Below, in pieces: positions 52,993 to 62,404 of a stretch of 64,000 bases of DNA. The notes under the pieces are model-generated. The model ran no database searches, was not told the origin of the DNA, and saw only the letters and a program-made list of their open reading frames with translations. Every line of letters begins with the position of its first letter. Position 1 is the stretch's first letter. The position numbers were made by a program, and so were the translations under genes. The stretch comes from [Eubacterium] siraeum (lineage in GTDB: Bacteria > Bacillota > Clostridia > Oscillospirales > Ruminococcaceae): contig CP102281.1 of the NCBI GenBank assembly GCA_025150425.1, positions 1,922,001 through 1,986,000 of the forward strand, written 5' to 3'.

Positions 52993-53206
52993 ATGCCCCC
53001 GTTAAGACAGGGGCATCAGACTGTAGAAAAAGTCTGTTTTTTCAAAAAGTGCTTGTTCAACCCCTATCCCCAAACCCCTTCCCAGTGGGAAGGGGCTGAG
53101 TGTGGGGCTGCCGCCCTCACCCCGCTTGGGGCTACGCCCCAAACCCCATTTTTAAAAATTATGTAGGTTTTTCGACAAACTAATGCCCCCGTTAAGACGG
53201 GGGCAT
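52993..53206. repeat. Dispersed palindromic repeat element (copy A) inside a duplicated terminator
   Basis: A 24-base hairpin block (ATGCCCCCGTTAAGAC...GGGGCAT) occurs at 52993-53016 and again at 53183-53206 with one change; each can terminate the chemoreceptor transcript. Between them lies a 166-base element with TGTAGAAAAAGTCTG at one end and the related TGTCGAAAAACCTAC, complemented, at the other, plus inner CCCCTTCCC/GGGAAGGGG and GGGGCTACGCCCC palindromes. A related copy lies inverted at 60334-60413. Confidence 0.7.
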
Positions 53207-53226
53207 ACATTGCTTATTTATCTGTT

Positions 53227-55212
53227 TCAGGCGTTTTCTGCATCCTTGAAGGAGAACTGACTTACCAGCTTCTGAAGCGTCTGTGCCTGTGCCGAAAGCT
53301 CTTCGGATGCGGCGGCGCTTTCTTCGGCAGTAGCCGAGTTTGTCTGTACAACATTTGAAATCTGTTCTACGCCTATATTGACCTGCTTTACCATATCCGT
53401 CTGTTCAAGGCTTGCACCTGCAATCTTGTTTACTATATCGCTGACACCGCCCGATCTTGCTTCAACCTCGGCAACAGCCTGAGCGGTTTCATTTGTGATA
53501 TTGTTACCGTTTTCAACAGCGGCAATTGCACGTTCGATAAGAACAGTCGTATCATGAGCCGCATCGGCAGATTTACCTGCAAGGTTTCTTACTTCGTCGG
53601 CAACTACGGCAAATCCCTTGCCGGCTTCACCTACTCTTGCGGCTTCAACTGCGGCGTTGAGTGCAAGAATATTTGTCTGGAACGCAATATCCTCGATAGT
53701 CTGGATAATCTTGCTTATCTCTGCCGAAGCATCGCTGATATCCTGCATAGCACTTGTAAGGCTGTTCATCTTGTCATTAGCCGCACTGATATACTCGGCT
53801 GTTTCATCAACAAGCTGTCTGCCTTTCTGGCAATCTTCCGTTGTAGCCTCAATATGAGCATTGATATTGTGGATAGTAGCGGCAAGCTCTTCTACAGATG
53901 CCGCCTGTTCGGTAGCACCCTGAGCGAGTGACTGAGCGCCTGCAGATACCTGCTGTGAACCGCTGGATACCTGATCGCCTGCGATGCTTATCTGGCTTAA
54001 AGTATCATTGAGCTTTGTGTTGATATTTCTTACAGATTCAATAAGTACCTTGTAATCGCCTCGGTATGTATTATCGGCATCTTTACTGTGCACATTAAAG
54101 TTGCCATGAGCCATATTGCTCAGGATATTGCCGATATCGCTGATCATAGCATTTTGTTCATTTACTACCTTTGCGGCAGACTTTGCGAGTATCTTGACTT
54201 CATCGTGTGATTTAACCATAGGTACAGGACTTGTAAGATCGCCCTCGGAGAGCTTTTCGATACGCTCAGCGCAGAGCTTTATAGGCTTGCCTATCTTACG
54301 GCTGATAAGTCCTGCGACTATACCGCCTACTACAGCTGATGCGGCACAGATTATCGCAAGCACCAGAAGTCCCTTAAGACAATGTATTGTATAATCACTG
54401 TTGTATGTTGTTACTGCGATAGACCAGCCGTTTGTTTCGGGTATGGGTGCATATCCTATATGTTTTGCGATGCCGTTTGATGTGTACTCGGCTGAGCCTG
54501 TTTCACCGGCCTCCATTTTTTCGTGTGTCTGAGCAAGTGCCGCATAGCTTGAATCTTCCTCGGCTTTTTTCTGGATGTTCTCTCCGTCCTTGACAAGCTG
54601 CATATCAAAATCAGCGATCGTGTTACCGTTCTTGTCGATTATGTATGAAGCGCCGTTTTCGTTTATCTTGAGCGCACGGACAATATCATTCAGAAATTCC
54701 TCGTTAGGTACGAAATATACACAGCCCTCAACTTCCGAGTTAAGCACGCCGTTCTTCCATAAAGGAGCGGCGATTATAACGCTTAACTTGCCGTTTGATC
54801 TGCCTATCATAGGCTCTGTTATTGTTGTTTTGCCCTCAAGAGCCGCCTTGAAATATTCACGATCGGAATATTCGTTGCCGTTTGACGCCTGACCGTTTTT
54901 ATCAATCACAGTTCCTCTGTCAAGACCAAAGGTTGAAGCAATCGAGTCTATTTCGCTTTGCTTCTGACCTTTGGAATATACTAACGATGATAATTTCGGG
55001 TTGCAGCCTGCCTGTATTGCGACATTAAGCATTGATTTCAGTTCCCAGGAAACTCTGTCTGCGGCTACTATAGCCGTTTCTGTGAGCGTCTGATCGGTCA
55101 ACGCTTTTGTGGTGCTGTAAATGATTCCTACAGATGCAAATGTCGCCACAAGAAGCGAGATGATTATAAGTAATACTGTAAACAGTGTCATTTTTTTGCT
55201 GATAGATTTCAT
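53227..55212 (-). CDS. Methyl-accepting chemotaxis protein with Cache sensor
   Basis: 661 residues: first membrane helix about 10-32, dCache-like external sensor ([36 protein letters not shown]), second helix about 283-305, HAMP, and signalling domain with tip [22 protein letters not shown]. Same general type as the receptor at 4505 but without the acidic tail. Minus-strand TTGCAT-17-TATAAT promoter. It lies between two sigma/anti-sigma-like pairs. Confidence 0.92.
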   Translation of the reverse strand: MKSISKKMTLFTVLLIIISLLVATFASVGIIYSTTKALTDQTLTETAIVAADRVSWELKSMLNVAIQAGCNPKLSSLVYSKGQKQSEIDSIASTFGLDRGTVIDKNGQASNGNEYSDREYFKAALEGKTTITEPMIGRSNGKLSVIIAAPLWKNGVLNSEVEGCVYFVPNEEFLNDIVRALKINENGASYIIDKNGNTIADFDMQLVKDGENIQKKAEEDSSYAALAQTHEKMEAGETGSAEYTSNGIAKHIGYAPIPETNGWSIAVTTYNSDYTIHCLKGLLVLAIICAASAVVGGIVAGLISRKIGKPIKLCAERIEKLSEGDLTSPVPMVKSHDEVKILAKSAAKVVNEQNAMISDIGNILSNMAHGNFNVHSKDADNTYRGDYKVLIESVRNINTKLNDTLSQISIAGDQVSSGSQQVSAGAQSLAQGATEQAASVEELAATIHNINAHIEATTEDCQKGRQLVDETAEYISAANDKMNSLTSAMQDISDASAEISKIIQTIEDIAFQTNILALNAAVEAARVGEAGKGFAVVADEVRNLAGKSADAAHDTTVLIERAIAAVENGNNITNETAQAVAEVEARSGGVSDIVNKIAGASLEQTDMVKQVNIGVEQISNVVQTNSATAEESAAASEELSAQAQTLQKLVSQFSFKDAENA

Positions 55213-55269
55213 AAGTGTCTGCCTCGATTCCGTACCCTTGCAAAAGGTACAATTTTAGTTAGCATTTTT

Positions 55270-55298
55270 ATTATAGCACTTGCAGTAAAAAAATGCAA
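55270..55298 (-). promoter_or_regulatory. Promoter of chemoreceptor gene
   Basis: Minus-strand TTGCAT, 17 bases, TATAAT. Confidence 0.7.
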
Positions 55299-55464
55299 TA
55301 TTTCACTGCTTATTTTGGCGATATTAACAAAAATGTGGTGCGAATTTTTAGCGCCACACCAAATTTGCAAAATATTAGATTTTTGCATGGACATTTATCT
55401 TCACTGCGGTGTATTATGTATGAAGATGTACATTTTCGGCAAAAAGAAAAAAGGGAGGGGTTTT

Positions 55465-55947
55465 ATGTCGGATTATTCTTCTGAAAATATAAGAGAAATA
55501 TATGAGCGGCACTTTGTCACAGTGTACAGAGTGTGCTTTATGTACCTCAGAAATGTACACGATACTGAGGACGCAGTACATAATACTTTTATGAAACTGA
55601 TTGAAAAGCAAAAGTGCTTTGAAAGTACCGAGCATGAAAAAGCATGGCTGATACGGGTATCTCAGAACGTATGCAAGAATATGCTCAGGGCGAACAGCAG
55701 GCGGTGTGAATCACCGACAGGAGATATTGCAGTGAATGACAGCTCTGCGGTAAGCGATGTAATGATTGAACTGTCGGCTCTTCCCGATGAGCTTAAGATA
55801 CCCGTGTATCTGTTCTATTGTGACGGCTATAACAGTAAAGAGATCGGCAGTATGCTTCACATAAGCGCATCGGCGGTGCGTTCAAGGCTGCAGAAAGCGA
55901 GAGAGCGTTTAAAAGAGCATTTAGGCTCGGAAAGGAGTATAGTATGA
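55465..55947 (+). CDS. RNA polymerase sigma factor, ECF-like
   Basis: 160 residues from the ATG at 55465, which follows GGGAGGGG. Region 2: IYERHFVTVYRVCFMYLRNV and DTEDAVHNTFMKLIEKQ; region 4: LPDELKIPVYLFYCDGYNSK then EIGSMLHISASAVRSRLQKA. The frame is open for 50 codons upstream but that part lacks a ribosome binding site. It overlaps the next gene by 4 bases and probably forms a regulator pair with it. Confidence 0.87.
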   Translation: MSDYSSENIREIYERHFVTVYRVCFMYLRNVHDTEDAVHNTFMKLIEKQKCFESTEHEKAWLIRVSQNVCKNMLRANSRRCESPTGDIAVNDSSAVSDVMIELSALPDELKIPVYLFYCDGYNSKEIGSMLHISASAVRSRLQKARERLKEHLGSERSIV

Positions 55948-57398
55948 GTATCAGAAACGAATTTGAGAAAATCGATCCTACGGAAAAGCAGAAAAAAGAT
56001 ATTTTCAGACGTATAGAAGAAAGCAGTAAGGTAAAGACGGATTTCAGGCATCAGGTTATTCGTTATACATCGATAGCGGCTGCGGCAGTATTGGTTGTCG
56101 GAACGGCGGCAGTCGGCGTGCATTTTGTGACAAAGGGCAACGGTATTGATTACACCGTCAGCGGCAGTTCATCGGGTGCTGACAGCGCTGTCGATGCTTC
56201 TGCAAGCAAAGCGGATTACAGCAAAGACAATGTTCAGGACGGAGAAAATATCTCGAATGTCAAAGACAGTTTAACAGACAGCTCAGGCTCTGAAAACTCA
56301 GCAGGGTCATCTGCCGATTACGATTATGCCGTTATAAACGATGATGTTATGTGGGGAATAGGAAAAACCGTTTATGAAATCGAAGAAAAATATGGCACTG
56401 TAACGGCGGAAAACGACAACGTGTATACATTTGAAAACGGATATGGAAAATACACATTCGGTGACAGCTGCGAAGCCATTTGTGAAATTTCGGTAAGGAA
56501 TTTTCTTGTCGGCGATATTTCAACGGTCACACTTGAGAATTTCGCTTCAAAGTGCGGTTTTGAAGCTGTGACGCTTAGCAATGGCAATGACTCCGACACG
56601 AAGTACGACGGCTTGAAAACAACATACTACAAGCATCCGTCCTACGATAATGTGACTTTTATTATGCTCTGCAAGGAAAGCGGATTTGACGAAACCGCCA
56701 CATTTGACATTCGCTGCGATGATGCGGCTGATACCAAAACACAGCCTGAAATAACAACGGACGATAACGGAAATTGCCTTATCAACAAGGCGTTTCATGA
56801 TAAAATAATGAATGATGAACTTACCGATGACGAATTCACAAAGTTGATTTCGTATGTGTATACGGGTGATATAAGCATCAATGAACAACCGAATTCGCTT
56901 GTAAAAGCAAGAACCGAATATAACAAAACGATACAGCGGACGTTCAACAGATTTATATTGTCCGGCGGATATGAAAATGACGATGAATGGCATATTACAC
57001 CTGCGACACCGGGCAACTGCCATAGTATGAAAGAATGGTACGATACCGCTTGTACGTTATATGCCGATATGCCGGATTATGATACATTCCTGAGCAGATA
57101 CAGTGAGTATTTCAAATTTGACGAGCAGGGAAATTTCTACTATGCGACAGGCAGACCCGACGAGCAGTTGATCGGCGGAAAAATGCCGTTCAATGCACCG
57201 ACATATAACATTTTTGACGTGTCACCACGCTGTTTTACAGTGAATGAGAGTACAAGCGGCGGAACGGGACTCAGCATCGGCGTTCTGTATTTTTACAGCG
57301 TAGGTACAGATGACACGACTTACGGCGTAAACGTTGCTTATTTTGATGTAAAGAAAACATCGGAAGGATACAGATTTATGAGAAACGAAAACAGTTAA
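55944..57398 (+). CDS. Membrane-anchored anti-sigma-like protein with large external domain
   Basis: 484 residues. Cytosolic N-terminus of about 40 residues, one helix (about 41-62; TSIAAAAVLVVGTAAVGVHF), a Ser/Asp/Ala-rich linker to about 120, then a 360-residue external region not recognised. Start overlaps the sigma-factor stop (ATGA). It probably binds the sigma factor inside and senses something outside. Longer than most such proteins. Confidence 0.7.
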   Translation: MSIRNEFEKIDPTEKQKKDIFRRIEESSKVKTDFRHQVIRYTSIAAAAVLVVGTAAVGVHFVTKGNGIDYTVSGSSSGADSAVDASASKADYSKDNVQDGENISNVKDSLTDSSGSENSAGSSADYDYAVINDDVMWGIGKTVYEIEEKYGTVTAENDNVYTFENGYGKYTFGDSCEAICEISVRNFLVGDISTVTLENFASKCGFEAVTLSNGNDSDTKYDGLKTTYYKHPSYDNVTFIMLCKESGFDETATFDIRCDDAADTKTQPEITTDDNGNCLINKAFHDKIMNDELTDDEFTKLISYVYTGDISINEQPNSLVKARTEYNKTIQRTFNRFILSGGYENDDEWHITPATPGNCHSMKEWYDTACTLYADMPDYDTFLSRYSEYFKFDEQGNFYYATGRPDEQLIGGKMPFNAPTYNIFDVSPRCFTVNESTSGGTGLSIGVLYFYSVGTDDTTYGVNVAYFDVKKTSEGYRFMRNENS

Positions 57399-57410
57399 AG
57401 TATAGTATGA

Positions 57411-57434
57411 AAGGCAGAGCCGCGGCTCTGCCTT
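57411..57434. terminator. Bidirectional terminator
   Basis: AAGGCAGAGC, CGCG, GCTCTGCCTT: a 10-bp perfect stem between convergent genes. Confidence 0.75.
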
Positions 57435-57446
57435 TCAGTATATGTT

Positions 57447-57617
57447 TTACTTTTTACTTTTTCTGCCTTTTTTGCAATTGTTGCAATTATTACAACCCTT
57501 GCACGCCGAACAGCCGCCGGAGCAACCGCCGTTTCTTATAATATGTATGATTACAAGCACGAGAGCGATTACTATCAGCGCAAGCAGAATAATGCTCGGT
57601 ATATTCATCTCATCCAT
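57447..57617 (-). CDS. FeoB-associated Cys-rich membrane protein
   Basis: 56 residues: one membrane helix (IPSIILLALIVIALVLVII) then a Cys-rich tail with eight residues in pairs (NGGCSGGCSACKGCNNCNNC) followed by Lys/Arg. This matches the small proteins found directly after feoB in Clostridia, thought to assist or shuttle Fe2+. It begins 9 bases after the feoB stop. Confidence 0.88.
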   Translation of the reverse strand: MDEMNIPSIILLALIVIALVLVIIHIIRNGGCSGGCSACKGCNNCNNCKKGRKSKK

Positions 57618-57626
57618 AATTTCACC

Positions 57627-60008
57627 TTATGCAATGCCGAAAATCATTCCGACACAGCGTACAAGAAGCGCCATTATCCACGCAATAGCACACTGCATAA
57701 ACACTGTTAATGCGGCAGAACGTACACTTCCCAGCTCACGCTTTACTGTTGCTATAGCGGCAACGCACGGGGTGTACAGCAGAGTAAATACGAGAAACAC
57801 AATAGCCGTAAACGGTGTGAAAAGCGTCTGTATCTGCGAAACATCTCCGCCGAGCAGAAGAGTAAGGGTGGAAACAACGCTTTCCTTTGCGGTAAGACCT
57901 GTGATAAGAGCGGTCGAAGCTCTCCAGTCGCCAAAGCCCAGCGGTGCAAATATCGGCGCAAACAGACTGCCGAGCATCGCAAGCAAGCTGTTTTCGGCGC
58001 TGTCAGCCACATTGAGTCTGATGTCAAACGTTTGTAAAAACCATATAACGATAGATGCCGCAAAGATTACGGTAAACGCTTTCTGGATAAAGTCCTTTGC
58101 TTTTTCCCATATAAGCTGACAGACGCTCTTTGCTCCGGGCAGACGGTAGTTCGGAAGCTCCATTACAAACGGTACGGGTTCGCCGTGAAATACCGTCACT
58201 TTAAGTATAAGCGAATAGAGAATACCGCAAATTATGCCGAACAGATACAAGCCTACAAGCACAAGCCAGCGGTACTGCGGCTCGAAGAATGCGCCTGCGA
58301 TGGTTGTATATATAAGTATCTTTGCAGAACAACTCATAAAGGGAGTGAGCAGTATAGTCATTTTACGGTCACGTTCACTCGATAATGTTCTTGTAGCCAT
58401 TATTGCAGGTACTGAACAGCCAAATCCCATCAGCATAGGAACAAAGCTTCTGCCCGAAAGACCCAGCTTTCTGAGCGGCCTGTCCATTACAAACGCAACT
58501 CGTGCCATATAGCCCGTATCTTCAAGAATAGACAGGAAGAAGAACAGCGTTACTATAGTAGGCAAAAAGCTCAGCACACTGCCTACGCCGGCGCATATTC
58601 CGTCTATTACCAGCGAATGCACTACAGGGTTTATTTCAAACGCCGTAAGTCCTTTGTCGATAAGGTCGGTGAGAAAATCTATGCCCATTTGCATAACGTC
58701 GGAAAGTGCCGCACCTATCACGGAGAACGTCAGAAAGAACACAAGTGCAATTATGCCTAAAAAGCAAGGGATAGCCGTGTATTTACCTGTCAGCAGACGG
58801 TCGATTGCCATACTGCGTTTATGCTCCTTGCTTTCGTGCGGACGTACTACGGTTTCACGGCACAGCTTTTCAAGGAAGGTGAAGCGCATATTGGCAAGCG
58901 CCGCTTCTCTGTCCATGCCTGTTTCCTGCCGCATTATGGAAACAAGGTGATCGAAAGCATCGTGCTTTTCCTCAGGAATGGTGATTTTTTTCTTTATCTG
59001 TTCATCGTCCTCAACCAGCTTCGTTGTGGCGAATCTCACAGGAAGCCCTGCCGCCCTTATATCCGGCTCAAGCAATGTTGCGGCTGAATGTATACAGCGG
59101 TGAACAGCGGCAACCGGGTCGTGCGGATCGTCGCTGTCGGTGCAGAAGTCCATACGGGCGGGCTTTTCGCCGTATCTCGCAATATGTATCGCATGGTCGA
59201 TAAGCTCGTCTATGCCTTCGTTTTTTACGGCGGAAATCGGCACTACGGGTATTCCCAGTATCCGTTCAAGATCGTTTACACGGATAGAACCTCCGTTTGC
59301 TTTTACTTCGTCCATCATATTGAGCGCAAGCACCATAGGTATGCCAAGCTCCATAAGCTGCATCGTAAGATAAAGGTTACGCTCGATATTCGAAGCGTCA
59401 ACTATATTTATGATACCGCTGAGATTATTGTTCAGCAGAAAATCACGGGTCACTATTTCTTCGCTTGAATAAGGCGAAAGCGAGTAGATGCCCGGCAGAT
59501 CCGTAACGGTCGCTTCCGGGTGATTTCTGATAGTTCCGTCCTTGCGGTCGACTGTAACACCGGGGAAGTTTCCAACGTGCTGGTTTGAGCCTGTAAGCTG
59601 ATTGAACAGCGTTGTTTTTCCGCAGTTCTGATTTCCTGCAAGAGCAAATGTAAGCGGTGCGCCTTTTTCAAGCACTATTCCGTGTTTCAGATGCAGCTTC
59701 TCGTATTTGGCAAATTCTCCGACGCCGGGGTGAGGCGTGTCATTTCGTCTTGATCCTGCGGCTTTAAGGGGGCTGTCTTTCTTATGTACGTTTTTTACAG
59801 TGACCTTGCGAGCCTCCTCAAGCCTCAGGGTAAGCTCGTATCCACGCACCTCAAACTGCACCGGGTCGCCCATAGGTGCGACCTTCTGCAAGGTTATTTC
59901 AGCATCGGGTGTAAGTCCCATATCAAGCAGGTGGTGACGTAATGCTCCGCTTCCGCCGACCGTTTCGATATATGCGCTTTCTCCCGGTTTTAATTCATCC
60001 ATTGTCAT
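57627..60008 (-). CDS. feoB: FeoA-FeoB fusion, ferrous iron transporter
   Basis: 793 residues. Residues 1-75 are an SH3-like FeoA domain (LKPGESAYIETVGGSGALRH; LLDMGLTPDAEITL). The G domain follows with GNQNCGKTTLFN (G1), DLPGIYSLSPYS (G3), NMMDEV (G4) and SAVKNEG (G5). About ten membrane helices contain the two Gate motifs (FLPTIVTLFFFLSILEDTGY and VFLVFTLLYTPCVAAI). It imports Fe2+ powered by nucleotide hydrolysis. The ATG follows GGAGG at 10 bases. The probable promoter is 500 bases upstream, bracketed by two palindromes and separated from the gene by a repeat element. Confidence 0.95.
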   Translation of the reverse strand: MTMDELKPGESAYIETVGGSGALRHHLLDMGLTPDAEITLQKVAPMGDPVQFEVRGYELTLRLEEARKVTVKNVHKKDSPLKAAGSRRNDTPHPGVGEFAKYEKLHLKHGIVLEKGAPLTFALAGNQNCGKTTLFNQLTGSNQHVGNFPGVTVDRKDGTIRNHPEATVTDLPGIYSLSPYSSEEIVTRDFLLNNNLSGIINIVDASNIERNLYLTMQLMELGIPMVLALNMMDEVKANGGSIRVNDLERILGIPVVPISAVKNEGIDELIDHAIHIARYGEKPARMDFCTDSDDPHDPVAAVHRCIHSAATLLEPDIRAAGLPVRFATTKLVEDDEQIKKKITIPEEKHDAFDHLVSIMRQETGMDREAALANMRFTFLEKLCRETVVRPHESKEHKRSMAIDRLLTGKYTAIPCFLGIIALVFFLTFSVIGAALSDVMQMGIDFLTDLIDKGLTAFEINPVVHSLVIDGICAGVGSVLSFLPTIVTLFFFLSILEDTGYMARVAFVMDRPLRKLGLSGRSFVPMLMGFGCSVPAIMATRTLSSERDRKMTILLTPFMSCSAKILIYTTIAGAFFEPQYRWLVLVGLYLFGIICGILYSLILKVTVFHGEPVPFVMELPNYRLPGAKSVCQLIWEKAKDFIQKAFTVIFAASIVIWFLQTFDIRLNVADSAENSLLAMLGSLFAPIFAPLGFGDWRASTALITGLTAKESVVSTLTLLLGGDVSQIQTLFTPFTAIVFLVFTLLYTPCVAAIATVKRELGSVRSAALTVFMQCAIAWIMALLVRCVGMIFGIA

Positions 60009-60186
60009 TTTGACAAGACCTCCGTAAACATTAAGCTCTGTTCCGATCTATTCTGTAATCATATATCTCAAGCGTAATTCAGCACTTTCGCAGGCTTAAA
60101 TAAAACCTGTCAGAACAAAACCTCTATCGTTGATAAAAATGGGGTGTCGAGTGTTGCTTGCTCTGCTGGTTTTGCATCTCTGCAAA

Positions 60187-60234
60187 GTCAGCTGTTTGTG
60201 CCGTTGCATCGTGCAACGGCTCGGTTCAGCTGAC
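60187..60234. other. Nested stem-loop in the feoB leader
   Basis: GTCAGCTG (60187-60194) pairs with CAGCTGAC (60227-60234) and CCGTTGCA (60201-60208) with TGCAACGG (60212-60219). It lies between the feo promoter and feoB, beside the dispersed repeat. Confidence 0.5.
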
Positions 60235-60333
60235 ATAAGCGTCCTTGCTTATAACTTTTGGCAAGCAACCAAAGCATCCTTGCTTAGGGGCGTAGCCCCC
60301 GACAGGGTCAAGGGGCGGTAGCCCCAGTAATAT

Positions 60334-60413
60334 AGCCCCTTCCCACGGGGAAGGGGTTTGGGGTTAGGGATAGAGAAATTTCACTATTCTTTAAAAAACA
60401 GACTTTTTCTACA
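60334..60413 (-). repeat. Dispersed repeat element, copy B (inverted relative to 53020-53097)
   Basis: On the minus strand TGTAGAAAAAGTCTGTTTTTT is nearly identical to 53021 onwards, and CCAAACCCCTTCCC...GGGAAGGGGCT matches the same element. The sides differ (GGGGCGTAGCCCCC at about 60290-60303). Confidence 0.7.
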
Positions 60414-60487
60414 AGCTGCAAAACCGACAGGTTTTTATCATCTGCGTTTTACTGCGACAAAACAAAATGTTAAAAATACTGCGGCTG

Positions 60488-60501
60488 TTAGATATAGCTA
60501 A
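60488..60501. promoter_or_regulatory. Palindromic operator candidate downstream of feo promoter
   Basis: TTAGATATAGCTAA, arms TTAG/CTAA, matching the second box at 60556-60569 in 13 of 14 bases. The form resembles DtxR/IdeR-family iron boxes. Confidence 0.55.
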
Positions 60502-60515
60502 TCCAGCCCGATTTA

Positions 60516-60544
60516 AGTATATCACGGTAAAACGGAGTAGTCAA
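60516..60544 (-). promoter_or_regulatory. Promoter of feoB
   Basis: Minus-strand TTGACT, 17 bases, TATACT, flanked on both sides by TTAG...CTAA palindromes. Confidence 0.65.
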
Positions 60545-60555
60545 GAAAAAAATGG

Positions 60556-60569
60556 TTAGAAATAGCTAA
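60556..60569. promoter_or_regulatory. Palindromic operator candidate upstream of feo promoter
   Basis: TTAGAAATAGCTAA, extended by a G and C to GTTAG...CTAAC. Confidence 0.55.
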
Positions 60570-60861
60570 CTAAATGGCTTTGTTATGCGGAATTACGGGC
60601 TTAACCCGTGCGGAACATTACGGTTTTCAGTGCGAAAATTTTGTATTCTGTGATGAACCGATTATGTTGTAATTTCGAAAGCGGTTTATCCGGGAACGGA
60701 TTGAAGATTTTATATTAACGGATATAATCACCCGGCATTTAACATTGCAAGATATGTGACTTATGCCGTAGAATACAGTTTGCCTGCTCAGAAGCATCTG
60801 CATTTTCGAACAGGCTCCGTTATGAAGATTATAAGTATAGATAACAATGTCGGCAAAAAAA

Positions 60862-60890
60862 TACGGCTGCCGCAAGATACGACAGCCGTA
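60862..60890 (-). terminator. Terminator after proC
   Basis: Minus-strand TACGGCTG, loop, CAGCCGTA, followed by TTTTTTTGCCG. The remaining bases 60570-60861 hold nothing I recognise. Confidence 0.8.
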
Positions 60891-60897
60891 ACAATAT

Positions 60898-61695
60898 TTA
60901 TTTTTTTGCAAGCTCGTATGCTCTTGCGGTACAAGCCTTACAGCATTCATCGACCGTATCTGTGAGCTTACCCTCATACAGCTTGTCAAGACCTGCTATA
61001 GTCGTTCCTCCCGGAGAAGAAACCTGCTTTATAAGCTCGTCTACCGTCATACCCGAATCTGTGAGCATCTTTGCCGAGCCGACAAGCGACTGTGCGAACA
61101 GCTTGAGTGCCGCATCGGGATTAATGTCTACGCTCTTTGCGTAATCTACGAAGCCTTTTGCAAAAAGATAGATGAAAGCGGGAGAGCTGCCGTTTACGGC
61201 GATTATTTCTTTCATCTTGTTTATCGGCACTTCCTCTGCGATACCGCAGCTTTCGATAACCGATTTTGCAAAAGCAAATTCTTCATCGGTCACACCGTCC
61301 GCTCTTGATATTGCGCTTGCACCAAGACCGAGCATCATAGGGGTGTTCGGCATGACAAGCACTACCTTTGCGCTCGGTATTGTATGACTGCGGATAAAAT
61401 CCTCGGATATTCCCGCACAGATAGAGATTATTACCTTATCGTGCGTTACTTCTTCTGCGACAGTGTCAAGCACTCCGCCAAGCACCTGCGGCTTTACCGC
61501 AAGCAGTATGTAATCGCACTTTTTAACAAGCTCACATTCGCTCTTGCAGGGCTTTACTCCGAATGCCGAAAGTGCTTCGAGCTTTGCCGTATCCTTGTCA
61601 TACGCCGAAACGCTTATCTGCATATCCGATGAGCAGATACCACGCATTATCGCACTGCCCATATTACCTGCGCCTAAAAATCCAAGTTCAGTCAT
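60898..61695 (-). CDS. proC: Pyrroline-5-carboxylate reductase
   Basis: 265 residues. Rossmann motif LGFLGAGNMGSAIMRG near 4, LLAVKPQVLGGVLD near 70, and the family signature near 220 (TVDELIKQVSSPGGTTIAGL). It makes proline from pyrroline-5-carboxylate with NAD(P)H. It lies 21 bases after folT on the same strand but probably belongs to the same riboswitch-controlled transcript only by position. Confidence 0.94.
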   Translation of the reverse strand: MTELGFLGAGNMGSAIMRGICSSDMQISVSAYDKDTAKLEALSAFGVKPCKSECELVKKCDYILLAVKPQVLGGVLDTVAEEVTHDKVIISICAGISEDFIRSHTIPSAKVVLVMPNTPMMLGLGASAISRADGVTDEEFAFAKSVIESCGIAEEVPINKMKEIIAVNGSSPAFIYLFAKGFVDYAKSVDINPDAALKLFAQSLVGSAKMLTDSGMTVDELIKQVSSPGGTTIAGLDKLYEGKLTDTVDECCKACTARAYELAKK

Positions 61696-61716
61696 ACTAA
61701 GTCCTCTTTTCTTGTA

Positions 61717-62343
61717 TCAAGCCGAGCGTTTTTCTCTGAATGCCGCACGGTATGCCACCATAACAGGATAAAGCACCAGCAGAAGTATGAATACCTCTAT
61801 AGGCAGCATCGTGAGATTTTTTACTATTCGTGTCGTTATCTTTACCCAGAATACCTCCGGTGCAAAGTAGCCCATTATCACCATTGCAATTGTATTCAGG
61901 AACACATTGCAGAAAAGATTGACGCAGAACTTCGCCATAAATATTCTGAACACCTGAAAGCCGTTTGTCTTGAGTCCGCCGAAAAATGCGGATCTGCTTG
62001 AAAAATCAAGCTTCACGGGATTAAGTCCGTACAGGAATATACCGTAAATCACAGCACCTGCGACTTCGACCAGTGTGAATATCGGTGAAAACGCACCGGT
62101 AGGCTTTACAAGAAAGCCTATTACATCGGTGACAACACCTGCAAGTCCTGCCACAACAGGACCGTACAGCATACCGATAGCCGCAAGACCTACAAACGCA
62201 AAGCTGATCTTGAGCGTTTCACTCGGCATAATCATAACGAATTTCAGTGCTACCGAAACACCGATAAGAAGCGCCGTTACTGTAAGGCAACGAATAGATT
62301 TCAGTTCCTCGAACGACTTTTTGAAATTACGAAAAAACGCCAT
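61717..62343 (-). CDS. folT: ECF transporter S component, folate (FolT)
   Basis: 208 residues, six membrane helices. The FolT-type pattern is visible in LKISFAFVGLAAIGMLYGPV, GLAGVVTDVIGFLVKPTGAF and the N-terminal KFVMIMPSETLKI. The energising EcfAA'T proteins are encoded elsewhere. Substrate folate is supported by a tetrahydrofolate riboswitch immediately upstream. The start follows GAGGAGG. Confidence 0.9.
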   Translation of the reverse strand: MAFFRNFKKSFEELKSIRCLTVTALLIGVSVALKFVMIMPSETLKISFAFVGLAAIGMLYGPVVAGLAGVVTDVIGFLVKPTGAFSPIFTLVEVAGAVIYGIFLYGLNPVKLDFSSRSAFFGGLKTNGFQVFRIFMAKFCVNLFCNVFLNTIAMVIMGYFAPEVFWVKITTRIVKNLTMLPIEVFILLLVLYPVMVAYRAAFREKRSA

Positions 62344-62404
62344 ATTTACCTCCTCAATGACGCAAGCTGACGCAATCGCATAATGCGGGATAAATACGGC
62401 GATT

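Noticed and set aside
55200-55262. Cyclic-di-GMP riboswitch in the leader of the second chemoreceptor
   Set aside because: Leader is only about 55 bases with one small stem (GTACC/GGTAC) and lacks the conserved blocks of that class.
57442-58119. Plus-strand open frame opposite the feoB end
   Set aside because: Shadow of feoB and the Cys-rich partner gene, which have clear motifs on the minus strand.
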